From positions 124,001-188,000 of the forward strand of contig NZ_FOKG01000014.1 in the NCBI RefSeq assembly GCF_900111885.1: 64,000 bases of DNA, read 5' to 3'. Position 1 is the first letter of the stretch; each line of letters opens with the position of its first letter. This document shows positions 43,679-52,252 of the stretch, piece by piece. Below the pieces are notes generated by a model. That model was given only the letters and a program-made list of their open reading frames with translations, was not told the DNA's origin and did no database searches. Source of the DNA: Amycolatopsis marina. Lineage in GTDB: Bacteria; Actinomycetota; Actinomycetes; Mycobacteriales; Pseudonocardiaceae. The position numbers and the translations under genes are program-made.

Positions 43679-44268
43679 ACACTCGGGATCGGATACTCGA
43701 CGCCGCCGCGCACGTGATGCACACCCGCGGTCTCGCCCATGCGACGACCAAGGAGATCGCGCGGCAGGCCGGTTACTCGGAAGCGACGCTGTACAAGCAT
43801 TTCCGGGACAAGACCGACCTCTTCGTCGGGGTGTTGAGCGAGCGGGTGCCGAGTGATCTGCTGACCGTGCTGGCCGGGTTGCGCGAGCAGGTCGGGCAGG
43901 GGCGGGTCGCGGAGACATTGGAGGAGGTCGCACGCGGAGCCATTGCCTTTTACGGGGCGACCTTTCCGATGGCGGCATCGGTGTTCTCCGAGCCGGGGTT
44001 GCTCGCCGCCCACCGAAAAGCGCTGGCCGAGCGCGGTTCGGGTCCGGAGACCGTACGTGACGCGGTCGCCGCCTACCTCGTCGCGGAGCAGCGGGCAGGT
44101 GCGATCGGTGCGGACGTCGACGCCGAATCGGTTGCGGCACTCCTGCTGGGCGCCTGTCTGCAGCACGCGTTCCTCAGCAACTTCGCCGGTGACAGTGAGA
44201 GCGTGGAAGGCAACGAGAAGCTTGCGGCCTCGTTCGTTCGCACATTGGTCAGCGGGCTCTGGGCCTGA
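43675..44268 (+). CDS. TetR-family repressor
   Basis: The 197-residue protein has the HTH DRILDAAAHVMHTRGLAHAT, AGYSEATLYKHFRDKTDLFV (residues 5-60) and a helical ligand domain. It begins with GTG inside the stop of the Rossmann gene, so it probably represses that two-gene unit. Its operator was not recognised; the 37-base gap before the Rossmann gene holds TTAGTAAGCGCTCACCA-like AT-rich text that may be part of it. Confidence 0.87.
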   Translation: MNTRDRILDAAAHVMHTRGLAHATTKEIARQAGYSEATLYKHFRDKTDLFVGVLSERVPSDLLTVLAGLREQVGQGRVAETLEEVARGAIAFYGATFPMAASVFSEPGLLAAHRKALAERGSGPETVRDAVAAYLVAEQRAGAIGADVDAESVAALLLGACLQHAFLSNFAGDSESVEGNEKLAASFVRTLVSGLWA

Positions 44269-44351
44269 ACTCGACCTCCGGCTGGGTTCGCCGCCTTCTT
44301 CGCGCTCCCCGTGTACGATTCCGGGCGACGTCGAGGGCCACACGGTGATTC

Positions 44352-44765
44352 ATGCAGCGATCGGCACACCGAGCAGGTAGGTCCGTCCTGTGGCACCTCG
44401 GACCGTTACCGTTCGTGGCAGCGCTGATACTCGCCGGACATCTGCTCGGTACGCACTCCCACGCCGACGTGCCCTCTGTCGCCGCCGATCAAGGGCACCA
44501 TCTGTCGACCACCGCGCCTCCCGAGCACCACCCGGGTCTGGGCGTGGGGGAGAGCGAGGGGTCGCAGCCGCACGACTCCGCTGGCGACGGCCACTGCGGC
44601 TACCTCTGCGTCCGGAACATGCCCGGCCTGCCGGCCGCCACGGCAGCCTGGACGGGTACGCCGGCTCCTGCGGGCCAGCCCCTGCCAACTGCCGCGGCAG
44701 ACGCGGTGGACGGGGCGCGGGCGCCGCCCGATCCGGTGCGGGAACTCCAGGTGATGCGGGTCTAG
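44352..44765 (+). CDS. His-rich exported or membrane protein, function unknown
   Basis: The 137-residue protein has one hydrophobic segment (about residues 13-33, LWHLGPLPFVAALILAGHLL) then a His-rich outer part with HSHADV, GHHLS, EHHPG, QPHD and GDGHCGYLC. The Cys pair and His clusters suggest copper or zinc binding outside the cell. No family is recognised with confidence. It is followed 61 bases later by another His-rich membrane gene. Confidence 0.6.
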   Translation: MQRSAHRAGRSVLWHLGPLPFVAALILAGHLLGTHSHADVPSVAADQGHHLSTTAPPEHHPGLGVGESEGSQPHDSAGDGHCGYLCVRNMPGLPAATAAWTGTPAPAGQPLPTAAADAVDGARAPPDPVRELQVMRV

Positions 44766-44826
44766 AGCGTGTCCGCGGCGACAGCCGCTGACACGCACAA
44801 CCCGTACCGACTCAGGAGTTGCCGAC

Positions 44827-45477
44827 ATGTACTACAGGACCGATATCAAGCTGGCCGCGGCCGTCGCGGCGTTCGCGTCCGCGGGCGCGGCGGTGATCCA
44901 CCTCGCCGTCACACCGGACCACTGGCGGGAGTGGGCCCCGTCCGGGCTGTTCTTCGCCGGGCTGGCGCTCCTCCAGCTCGGCTGGGCCGTGGCCGTGCTG
45001 CGGTCGGCGCACCGGGCCGTCCTCGGCATCGGTGTCGTGGCGAACACGGCTGCCATCGCGTTGTGGGTCGTGACACGTACCAATGGTCTTCCGTTCGGCC
45101 CCCACGCCGATATCCCGGAATCCCTTGGGCCCGCGGGCATTCTGGCGACGGTGCTGGAACTGGTCGTCGTTCTCGGTGCGGCGTGGGGGATGCTGCCGCG
45201 CGAGCACGCGTCGAAGATCTCCGTCTGGAGATACCGGTTCGCCCTGGGCGGTGCGGCCATGCTGGTCGCGGCGGTCATGGCGCCGGGCGTGGTCGCGGGT
45301 CTCGACCACGCGCACGGCGGCGCGGAACACGACAGTCACGGCGAACCCGGAACCGGAGGTCACCACGGGACGACCTCCACACCCGAACCCGTTCCGGGCG
45401 GGTCCACGGCCACCCGGCGACCCACGACGTCGGAATCCTCGCACTCGTCTGGGCACTCGGACGGACATTCCCACTGA
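44827..45477 (+). CDS. multipass membrane protein with His-rich tail
   Basis: The 216-residue protein has about five membrane helices (residues 8-160) and a C-terminal outer or cytoplasmic tail of about 55 residues rich in His, Gly and Ser ([33 protein letters not shown]). Such tails bind Zn, Ni or Cu. I do not recognise the family. It follows another His-rich gene, so the two may be a metal-handling unit (inference). Confidence 0.7.
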   Translation: MYYRTDIKLAAAVAAFASAGAAVIHLAVTPDHWREWAPSGLFFAGLALLQLGWAVAVLRSAHRAVLGIGVVANTAAIALWVVTRTNGLPFGPHADIPESLGPAGILATVLELVVVLGAAWGMLPREHASKISVWRYRFALGGAAMLVAAVMAPGVVAGLDHAHGGAEHDSHGEPGTGGHHGTTSTPEPVPGGSTATRRPTTSESSHSSGHSDGHSH

Positions 45478-45538
45478 TCGGTCCGCTGCGGGAGGATTGC
45501 GCGGACGTGCGTGCTCCGACCCGAAGGACCAGGTGCTG

Positions 45539-45832
45539 ATGAACAGACCGGACGAGCAGCGAAGCTTGGACAAGCAGTTCACGGCGACCCTGCGCAAGAG
45601 CACGGCCAAGGGCGGATGGACCTACGTCGTGATGCCCGACTCGGTCGAGTTCTTCGGGACGCGCGGGCTGGTGAAGGTCAGGGGGACGATCGACGGGCAC
45701 CCGTTCCGGAGCTCGTTCATGGCCATGGGCGACGGGACGCACAAGCTGCCGGTGAAGGCCGATATCCGCACGGCGATCGGGAAGGGCGCCGGTGACAGTG
45801 TCACAGTCTGTCTAGAAGAGCGAATCGGCTGA
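45539..45832 (+). CDS. DUF1905 domain protein
   Basis: The 97-residue protein matches DUF1905: [60 protein letters not shown] and [19 protein letters not shown]. The fold is a small beta barrel of unknown role. ATG 45539 gives the usual family length. Confidence 0.85.
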   Translation: MNRPDEQRSLDKQFTATLRKSTAKGGWTYVVMPDSVEFFGTRGLVKVRGTIDGHPFRSSFMAMGDGTHKLPVKADIRTAIGKGAGDSVTVCLEERIG

Positions 45833-45857
45833 CGAGCGGCGTCCCGACTGAGTCAAG

Positions 45858-46077
45858 TTGCCGACGCTGGAACAGGCTCAGCTCAAGCACGCGATGCTGC
45901 AACGCGGGCCACGAGTCCTATGTGCTCGTGGACCATTCCAAGGTGGACAGCGCACCGGTCTCCTACTGGGCTCCGCTCGATCGGGAGCACACCGTCATCG
46001 TCGACGACGGTGGCGATCCTGCCGCACTGCGGGTATTCGGCGACTCGGTGCTGGTCGTGCCGACCGGCCGGGACTGA
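45858..46077 (+). pseudogene. remnant of a DeoR-family sugar regulator (C-terminal sensor part)
   Basis: The DNA first reads PTLEQAQLKHAMLQRG, then after one lost base near 45905 continues in another frame as HESYVLVDHSKVDSAPVSYW, APLDREHTVIVDDGGDPAAL and RVFGDSVLVVPTGRD, ending at the TGA at 46077. This is the end of a DeoR/GlpR sensor domain (the VLVDHSK segment is typical). The DNA-binding half and most of the sensor are missing. It is a decayed fragment between the DUF1905 and YetF-like genes. Confidence 0.65.
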
Positions 46078-46089
46078 CTCGCCGTACTG

Positions 46090-46611
46090 TCACGTTTCGC
46101 CGGGCACGTCCGGCACGTTGTTCAGTGCGTCGAGGGTGCCCGCCTTCGCGATGGGGATCACACTGAGCTTGCCGTTGGTCTCCAGTACCACCGCGGCCAC
46201 CTGATCCAGCCCGCCGATACCGTGCGACCGGATCGCCTGCAGCACCTCGGTCTCGCTGACGCGCTGCTCCCGGAGGGCGTCGGGTCGCAGCCGTCCCTGC
46301 CACAGCAGCAGTGTCGGGTCCGAGCGCACGGCCCCGCGGATCGCGGGCACGCGCACGCCCAGCCATGCGACGACGAACTGGGCCGCGACGAGCAGGGCCA
46401 GTGCCAGCACGCCTTCGGCGAGCGCGACGTCGGCGGTCAGCAGGACGGTGGCCAGTGTGGACCCCAGTGCCACCGTGACCACCAGGTCGAAGGCGTTCAT
46501 CTTGGCCAGCGTCCGCTTGCCGGAGAGGCGGAGCACGATCACCAGCAGTACGTAGGCGGGGATCCCCACGAGGACCACCCTGCCGAGCCCGCCCCAGGAG
46601 TCGAAGAACAT
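46090..46611 (-). CDS. YetF/DUF421-type membrane protein
   Basis: The 173-residue protein has three membrane helices (about residues 8-28, 38-58 and 62-85), with LRLSGKRTLAKMNAFDLVVT between the first two, then a cytoplasmic domain (TLLLWQGRLRPDALREQRVS, GGLDQVAAVVLETNGKLSVI). This is the DUF421/YetF layout. The function is unclear; relatives in Bacillus are spore or membrane proteins. It is alone on its strand. Confidence 0.87.
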   Translation of the reverse strand: MFFDSWGGLGRVVLVGIPAYVLLVIVLRLSGKRTLAKMNAFDLVVTVALGSTLATVLLTADVALAEGVLALALLVAAQFVVAWLGVRVPAIRGAVRSDPTLLLWQGRLRPDALREQRVSETEVLQAIRSHGIGGLDQVAAVVLETNGKLSVIPIAKAGTLDALNNVPDVPGET

Positions 46612-46660
46612 TCCACAGGCCTACCCCGCTGCGGGGGAACGACACGTGGAGTGGCCCGCC

Positions 46661-48007
46661 CTACGGAACCACGTGCTGCACCGGCCGGTCGGCCACCCGC
46701 CGCAGTCCGGGAGCGGTGGAGTCGTGGACAAGGGCGCAGTCACGCAGGTGCTCGGCCTGGCCGAAGTCCACTCGCAGCTCGACTCCGTCCGCCAGCCGGT
46801 ACGGCCGCGTGTCGACGACCGCGCCGAGAATCTTGCGCAGCCGGGACACCTCCGCACGGGCCGTCACCACGTGGTCGGCATCGCCGTAGAGTGCCGAGCT
46901 CAGCGCGGCGGCGCTCAGTCCGGCCGACCCGGCCAGGTGCAGCAGGAGCAGGATCTCCGCGTGCCGGGCGGTCGGCGAGCTGCGCCACGGTGCGCCACTG
47001 CCACTCACCTCGATCAGCGGCTGCCCGGAGAGATCGAGCAGCAGCCGCACGGTGTTGTCGCTGCCAGCGGGCAGCACCAGCCAGCCGTTGGCGACGGCCT
47101 CGGGCAGGCACAGCCCCAGCCCCGGTACGGCGATCGCCCGATCGCCACGGGGCACGGCGATGCGGTCCCGGACCGTGATGCCCGTGCTGTGGGCGACCCA
47201 GCCGTGCTCGTCGACCAGCAACAGCGGGCCGTCCACCGCGGCGAGCCGGGGTGCGGCTGCTGTTCGCAGTTGTTCGAGCCGGTGCTCGTGGTGGCGCCAG
47301 AGTCGTAGCTCGGCGAGCCGGACGGCGGTCTCGACCAGCGCGCCGATGGTCGGGTGCAGAGTCATCGCCGGGCCGCTGACGTCGACGATGCCGAGGAGTT
47401 CGCCGGTGCGCGGATCGTGAATCGGGGCGGCTGTGCAGTACCACGGATGCTGCGGCTGCTCGAAGTGCTCGGCGGAGAACAGCTGCACCGGGGCAGCCTC
47501 GGCGATCGCGGTTCCGATCGCGTTGGTGCCGACCGCCGACTCGGTCCAGAGCGCCCCCTCGACGAACCCCAGGCTGTCCGCGCGGATCCTGGTGCGCGCC
47601 GCGCCCTCCCGCCAGAGGATGACGCCCTCGCCGTTGGTGACCACCAGCAGGAACTGGGACGCGTCCGCGACGGCGGAGATCAGTCCCCTCAGCTCGGTGA
47701 TGACCGAACTCAGTGGGGACTCCCTGCGCAGGCGCTCCACCTCCGCCACCGACAACGGGTCCCGCGTGTTCCGCCCGTCGGGATCGAGACCGAGCGCGAG
47801 CACCCTGGACCACGACCTGGCGACGAGGTCGCGCGGGCGCATCGGAGGGCGGGAGCCACCGAGGACGGCGTGGTGGGTCCTGGCCAGGGCGCGGGCGTAC
47901 GCCTGCAGGTCCGTGCCCTGCTCGATCGCACCGAAACCGCTCACGATCACCGTTCCCGTCCTTGGGCCCTCCCGTGACGATAGCCGCTGTGCTGTGAGCT
48001 GCGCCAT
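46661..48007 (-). CDS. GAF-domain transcriptional regulator, divergent from a flavin monooxygenase
   Basis: The 448-residue protein has an AcoR-like N-terminal part (YARALARTHHAVLGG, PRDLVARSWSRVLALGLDPD), a GAF domain (about residues 105-245, with SQFLLVVTNGEGVILWREGA, ESAVGTNAIGTAIAEAAPVQ and DVSGPAMTLHP), and a C-terminal winged-helix-like region (ALSSALYGDADHVVTARAEV, SRLRKILGAVVDTRPYRL). There is no sigma-54 AAA domain, so it is a truncated relative of the AcoR type common in actinobacteria. It is divergent from the monooxygenase gene, 89 bases apart, and probably controls it. Confidence 0.82.
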   Translation of the reverse strand: MAQLTAQRLSSREGPRTGTVIVSGFGAIEQGTDLQAYARALARTHHAVLGGSRPPMRPRDLVARSWSRVLALGLDPDGRNTRDPLSVAEVERLRRESPLSSVITELRGLISAVADASQFLLVVTNGEGVILWREGAARTRIRADSLGFVEGALWTESAVGTNAIGTAIAEAAPVQLFSAEHFEQPQHPWYCTAAPIHDPRTGELLGIVDVSGPAMTLHPTIGALVETAVRLAELRLWRHHEHRLEQLRTAAAPRLAAVDGPLLLVDEHGWVAHSTGITVRDRIAVPRGDRAIAVPGLGLCLPEAVANGWLVLPAGSDNTVRLLLDLSGQPLIEVSGSGAPWRSSPTARHAEILLLLHLAGSAGLSAAALSSALYGDADHVVTARAEVSRLRKILGAVVDTRPYRLADGVELRVDFGQAEHLRDCALVHDSTAPGLRRVADRPVQHVVP

Positions 48008-48096
48008 GGCGCGTGCAACGCGCTGCAACCCTTGTTCGCCACCTCGTCCGTGTCGTGTGCTGTGAGTCACAGGAAGGCCCGGCGAGAGGAATTGCG

Positions 48097-49932
48097 ATGA
48101 CGCAGACCGTCCAGCCCGACATCCGGCAGGACTCCGTGCGCGAGAACGCCACGCCACAACAGCGGGTGGACGACTGGCTCGCGGAGTTCGAGGCCGCGCT
48201 GACCGCCCGTGACGTGCGGCGGGCCGCGGGCATGTTCGCCACCGACAGCTTCTGGCGCGACCTCGTCGCGTTCACCTGGAACATCAAGACGGTGGAGGGC
48301 CGTGCGGGTGTCGCGGACCTGCTCGGCGCCCGGCTGGCCGACACGGATCCGTCCGGGTTTCGCACCATCGAGCCCGCGGAGGAAGCCGACGGCGTCACCT
48401 CCGCGTGGATCGGCTTCGAGACGGCCGTCGGCCGCGGTCTCGGGCACCTGCGACTGACCGAAGAGGGCGCGTGGACCCTGCTGACCACCGTGCACGAGAT
48501 CAAGGGGCACGAGGAGAACAAGGGTGCGAGCCGCCCGCTCGGCGCGGTGCACGGTGCTGATCGCGATCGGCTCAGCTGGGCCGATCGGCGGGCGCGGGAG
48601 GACGCCCAGCTCGGCTACGCCCAGCAGCCCTACGTGGTGGTCGTCGGCGGCGGCCAGGGCGGGATCGCGCTCGGCGCGCGCCTGCGCCAGCTCGGCGTGC
48701 CCGCGCTGGTGATCGAGCGCAATCCGCGAGCGGGGGACTCATGGCGCAACCGGTACAAGACGCTCTGTCTGCACGACCCCGTCTGGTACGACCACCTGCC
48801 GTACCTGCCCTTCCCCGACACCTGGCCGGTCTTCGCGCCGAAGGACAAGATCGGTGACTGGCTGGAGATGTACACGCGGGTGATGGAGGTGCCCTACTGG
48901 ACGTCGAGCACCTGCACGTCGGCCTCCTACGACGAACGCACGAAGCAGTGGACCGTTCACGTCGATCGGGACGGGGAGCAGGTCACGCTCCGGCCGAAGC
49001 ACCTGGTGCTCGCCACCGGGATGTCCGGCAAACCGAATGTTCCCACGTTCCCCGGACAGGACAGCTTCGCCGGCGACCAGCACCACTCCAGCCGGCACCC
49101 CGGGCCGGAGGCGTACGCGGGCAAACGCGCCGTGGTGATCGGCTCGAACAACTCCGCACACGACATCTGCGGCGCGCTGTGGGAGGTGGGCGCCGACGTG
49201 ACGATGGTCCAGCGGTCGTCGACGCACGTCGTCAAGTCGGACTCGCTGATGGAACTCGGGCTCGGCGACCTGTACTCCGAGCGGGCCGTGGCCTCGGGGA
49301 TGACCACGCAGAAGGCCGATCTGACGTTCGCCTCCCTGCCATACCGGATCATGCACGAGTTTCAGATCCCGGTGTACCAGGCGATCGCCGAGCGCGACGC
49401 CGACTTCTACGAGCGCCTGGAGAAGGCGGGCTTCCGGCACGACTGGGGCGATGACGGTTCCGGGCTGTTCATGAAGTACCTGCGCCGCGGTTCCGGGTAC
49501 TACATCGACGTGGGTGCGAGTGAACTCGTCGCGAACGGGGACATCAAGCTCGCGCACGGGCAGGTCCGCGAGCTCACCGAACACGAGGTGGTGCTGGCGG
49601 ACGGCACGCGACTGCCAGCCGACCTGGTGGTGTACGCGACGGGGTTCGGCTCGATGAACGGCTGGGCGGCCGACCTGATCGGCCAGGACGTCGCGGACAA
49701 GGTCGGCAAGTGCTGGGGCCTCGGGTCGGGCACGACCAAGGACCCGGGGCCGTGGGAGGGGGAGCAGCGCAACATGTGGAAGCCGACCCAGCAGGAAGGC
49801 CTCTGGTTCCACGGCGGAAATCTGCACCAGTCAAGGCACTACTCCCTGTACCTGGCACTGCAACTCAAGGCCCGCCACGAAAACATTCCAACCCCCGTCT
49901 ACGGCCTCCAAGAAGTCCACCACCTCGCCTGA
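48097..49932 (+). CDS. NTF2-fused flavin-containing monooxygenase
   Basis: The 611-residue protein has an NTF2-like domain (about residues 22-140: DDWLAEFEAALTARDVRRAA, FTWNIKTVEGRAGVADLL) and an FAD/NADP monooxygenase: FAD motif VVVVGGGQGGIALGARLRQL (GGGQGG 184-189), FMO-type FAGDQHHSSRHPG and a second Rossmann site VVIGSNNSAHDICGAL, then the late VYATGF motif. Such enzymes oxidise N, S or ketone groups. The NTF2 fusion is common in actinobacterial members. It is divergent from a GAF regulator. Two large palindromes follow it. Confidence 0.88.
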   Translation: MTQTVQPDIRQDSVRENATPQQRVDDWLAEFEAALTARDVRRAAGMFATDSFWRDLVAFTWNIKTVEGRAGVADLLGARLADTDPSGFRTIEPAEEADGVTSAWIGFETAVGRGLGHLRLTEEGAWTLLTTVHEIKGHEENKGASRPLGAVHGADRDRLSWADRRAREDAQLGYAQQPYVVVVGGGQGGIALGARLRQLGVPALVIERNPRAGDSWRNRYKTLCLHDPVWYDHLPYLPFPDTWPVFAPKDKIGDWLEMYTRVMEVPYWTSSTCTSASYDERTKQWTVHVDRDGEQVTLRPKHLVLATGMSGKPNVPTFPGQDSFAGDQHHSSRHPGPEAYAGKRAVVIGSNNSAHDICGALWEVGADVTMVQRSSTHVVKSDSLMELGLGDLYSERAVASGMTTQKADLTFASLPYRIMHEFQIPVYQAIAERDADFYERLEKAGFRHDWGDDGSGLFMKYLRRGSGYYIDVGASELVANGDIKLAHGQVRELTEHEVVLADGTRLPADLVVYATGFGSMNGWAADLIGQDVADKVGKCWGLGSGTTKDPGPWEGEQRNMWKPTQQEGLWFHGGNLHQSRHYSLYLALQLKARHENIPTPVYGLQEVHHLA

Positions 49933-49970
49933 GCCGACGCACTGGCTTGGGATGTCCGCAAGTACCACGC

Positions 49971-50002
49971 GGTCTCGCACTTTCCCGGGAAAGTGCGAGA
50001 CC
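49971..50002. repeat. 32-base perfect palindrome
   Basis: GGTCTCGCACTTTCCC (49971-49986) is followed directly by its exact reverse complement (49987-50002). It lies 38 bases after the flavin monooxygenase stop and shares the core half CGCACTTTCCC with the next palindrome. It could form a hairpin terminator or be a scattered palindromic repeat. Confidence 0.9.
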
Positions 50003-50028
50003 CGGAAAGCCCCGCCCCAGGTCCAGCG

Positions 50029-50070
50029 CCTTCCCCATCGCACTTTCCCGGGAAAGTGCGATGGGGAAGG
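50029..50070. repeat. 42-base perfect palindrome
   Basis: The 21 bases at 50029-50049, which end CGCACTTTCCC, are followed at once by their exact reverse complement (50050-50070). The centre is 63 bases from that of the palindrome at 49971-50002, and the two share the central 22 bases. It ends 25 bases before the Dabb gene, so it may act on that gene's transcript. Confidence 0.9.
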
Positions 50071-50095
50071 TGTCGGTCCGGATAGGGTGGGTCGC

Positions 50096-50389
50096 ATGAT
50101 TCGTCACACGGTCGCGTTCCGGCTCCGTCATGCCCCCGGGTCCGACGAGGAGGCTGGGTTCCTGAAGGCCGCGCTCGCGCTCGCCGACATCCCCGGTGTC
50201 GAACGCTTCGAACAACTGCGCCAGACGAGCCCCAAGAACGACTTCCGGTTCGGCTTCTCGATGGAGTTCGCCGACCAGACGGCGTACACGAACTACAACG
50301 AGCACCCCGTGCACACGGGGTTCGTGGCCGAACGCTGGCTCACCGAGGTCGAGGACTTCCTCGAGATCGACTACGAGCCCCTCGGCTGA
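50096..50389 (+). CDS. Dabb-domain (stress-responsive alpha/beta barrel) protein
   Basis: The 97-residue protein matches the Dabb family: MIRHTVAFRLRHAPGSDEEA, IPGVERFEQLRQTSPKNDFR, FGFSMEFADQTAYTNYNEHP, HTGFVAERWLTEVEDFLEID. It forms a dimeric ferredoxin-like barrel, usually of unknown reaction. Co-directional with and five bases before the nucleoside deaminase. Confidence 0.87.
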   Translation: MIRHTVAFRLRHAPGSDEEAGFLKAALALADIPGVERFEQLRQTSPKNDFRFGFSMEFADQTAYTNYNEHPVHTGFVAERWLTEVEDFLEIDYEPLG

Positions 50390-50394
50390 TCGCC

Positions 50395-50880
50395 ATGATC
50401 GACGACGCTGAGCTGCCGTACTTGCGCCGTTGTGTGGAGCTGGCGACACAGGCACTGGAAGCGGGCGAAGAGCCGTTCGGCTCGGTCCTCGTTTCCGCCG
50501 AGGGCGAAGTGCTCGCCGAGGACCACAACCGCGTGGCCGGCGGCGATCAGACCCGGCACCCCGAGTTCGAGCTGGCCCGCTGGTCGGCGGCTCACCTGAC
50601 CCCGGATCAGCGGTCGGCGGCCACCGTGTACACCTCGGGCGAGCATTGCCCGATGTGTGCGGCCGCGCACGGCTGGGTCGGTCTCGGCCGGATCGTGTAC
50701 GCGAGTTCGTCGGAGCAAACGGCGTCCTGGTTGGCCGAACTGGGGGTGCCACCGCCGCCCGTGCGCGCGCTGCCGATCAGGGAGATCGTTCCGGACATGG
50801 TCGTGGACGGCCCGGTACCCGAACTGGCAGAACCGATCCGGGAACTGCACCGCCGATTTCACGCCCGTGGGACGGTGTGA
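50395..50880 (+). CDS. nucleoside/guanine deaminase-like zinc enzyme
   Basis: The 161-residue protein has the cytidine/guanine deaminase fold: EEPFGSVLVSAEGEVLAEDH, zinc ligand and proton-shuttle region TRHPEFELARW (His55, Glu57), and SGEHCPMCAAAHGW (Cys85, Cys88). The usual HAE appears as HPE; the His and Glu remain, so activity is possible. It acts on a purine or related base. It follows the Dabb gene directly, so they may share a transcript. Confidence 0.85.
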   Translation: MIDDAELPYLRRCVELATQALEAGEEPFGSVLVSAEGEVLAEDHNRVAGGDQTRHPEFELARWSAAHLTPDQRSAATVYTSGEHCPMCAAAHGWVGLGRIVYASSSEQTASWLAELGVPPPPVRALPIREIVPDMVVDGPVPELAEPIRELHRRFHARGTV

Positions 50881-50899
50881 GACCGGAAAGCGCCATCGC

Positions 50900-50932
50900 G
50901 AGTTGGCAGTTCCGGGGCGTGAGTTGGCAGTT
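50900..50932. promoter_or_regulatory. direct repeat GAGTTGGCAGTT, possible operator of the GbsR-like gene
   Basis: GAGTTGGCAGTT occurs at 50900-50911 and 50921-50932, a 21-base period (two helix turns), about 50 bases before the GbsR-like start. It lies after the deaminase stop (50880). Function inferred from spacing and position. Confidence 0.4.
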
Positions 50933-50982
50933 TTGTGGCACCTGAACAGCCCGTTGACCAGCTCCTGAGCGATACTCGGAGG

Positions 50983-51480
50983 GTGAACGAAACGGGCAGC
51001 GCGGACGAGTTCGTCGACTGGTTCATCGCGCAGTTCGCGCAGTTCTGGCGCTCACAGGGCGCGGCCAGGTCCGAAGGCCGGATCGTGGGTTTCATGCTCG
51101 TGTGCGGCAAGGACCGCGTCTCCGCCGACGAGATCGCGAAGGGTGCGGGTGTCAGCAGGGGCTCGACGTCGGTGTACCTGAGGAGCCTGACCGAGGTCGG
51201 CTTCGTCCAGCGGGTTCCGGGCGACACCAAGGCGCGGATGTACACAATGGACGAGGACGTGTGGGGTAGCTTCCTGCGCAACGAGCGGGACTACCTGAAG
51301 AAGCAGCGCGCGCTGGCGGAGACCGCGCTCGACCGGCTGCCGCATCTCGACGCCAAGAGCCGCAACCGCCTGGTCAACATGCGGGACTACATGACCTGGC
51401 TCGACGGATACCACGACGTGCTCACCGAGCAGTGGGAGCGGGTCAAGGCCGAACGCGATCCCGCAGGGGAAGCGGAATGA
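50983..51480 (+). CDS. GbsR/MarR-type regulator
   Basis: The 165-residue protein matches the GbsR-like MarR group: FVDWFIAQFAQFWRSQGAAR, SEGRIVGFMLVCGKDRVSAD, EIAKGAGVSRGSTSVYLRSL, TEVGFVQRVPGDTKARMYTM, then a long helical C terminus. Such proteins often control osmoprotectant or drug export genes. GTG 50983 sits very close to GGAGG; GTG 50935 is the alternative and would add 16 residues. Its last 38 bases overlap the end of the opposite iron-ABC ATPase gene. Confidence 0.8.
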   Translation: MNETGSADEFVDWFIAQFAQFWRSQGAARSEGRIVGFMLVCGKDRVSADEIAKGAGVSRGSTSVYLRSLTEVGFVQRVPGDTKARMYTMDEDVWGSFLRNERDYLKKQRALAETALDRLPHLDAKSRNRLVNMRDYMTWLDGYHDVLTEQWERVKAERDPAGEAE

Positions 51481-52252
51481 CCATCGGCGTGCCCGCATGC
51501 GGATCCGGCACGACGTCGCAGTCGAGGCCGAACACCTCGGTGACCAGTTCTGTGGTCAGCACCGTCGCCGGATCGCCCGCCGCCACGACCTGGCCCTCGG
51601 CCATGACGACGAGATTCGTGGCGTAGCGCGCCGCCTGGTTCAGATCGTGCAGCACCGCCACGACCGTGCGCCCTTCGTGATGCAGCCGCGCGCACAGCTC
51701 GAGCACCTCGAACTGGTGCGCGATGTCGAGGAACGTGGTCGGCTCGTCCAACAGAACGATGTCGGTGTCCTGCGCGAGGACCATCGCGAACCAGGCCCGC
51801 TGCCGCTGCCCGCCGGACAACTCGCTCAGCTGCCTGTTCCCACTGCCGGCCAGGTCCGTCTGCTCCAGGGCCCGCGCGACGGCCACATCATCGGCCGGGC
51901 TCCACTGCCGCAGTGGGCGGTGATGCGGGTAGCGCCCTCGGCGGACCAGGTCACGAACCGTGATCCGATCAGGTGCCACCGGACTCTGTGGCAGCAATGC
52001 CAACCGCCGCGCCACCGCCTTGCCCCGGTAACTGCGCAAGTTCTTTCCGTGCAACAGGATCTGGCCAGATTGCGGCCGCACCACTCGTGCCATGGACTTG
52101 AGCACAGTGGACTTGCCACAACCGTTGGGGCCGATCAGGACGGTGAACTCGCCCTGCGGGACGTCCAGGCTGAGGTCGTGCACGACCGGCACCCCGCCGT
52201 ACCCCAGTGTCGCCTGGTCGGCTCGCAGGAAATCCAGTCCTTTTCCGTTCAC
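51443..52252 (-). CDS. iron-siderophore ABC importer ATPase (FecE/FepC type)
   Basis: The 269-residue protein has Walker A GPNGCGKST (41-49), signature QLSELSGGQRQRAWFAMVLA, Walker B DIVLLDEPTTFLDIAHQFEV and switch His in VVAVLHDLNQAARYA. The opening LDFLRADQATLGYGGVPVVH fits FepC-like ATPases. GTG 52252 overlaps the upstream permease stop (GTGA). It is the last gene of the iron operon and overlaps the GbsR-like gene at the other end. Confidence 0.93.
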   Translation of the reverse strand: MNGKGLDFLRADQATLGYGGVPVVHDLSLDVPQGEFTVLIGPNGCGKSTVLKSMARVVRPQSGQILLHGKNLRSYRGKAVARRLALLPQSPVAPDRITVRDLVRRGRYPHHRPLRQWSPADDVAVARALEQTDLAGSGNRQLSELSGGQRQRAWFAMVLAQDTDIVLLDEPTTFLDIAHQFEVLELCARLHHEGRTVVAVLHDLNQAARYATNLVVMAEGQVVAAGDPATVLTTELVTEVFGLDCDVVPDPHAGTPMVIPLPLRDRVRP

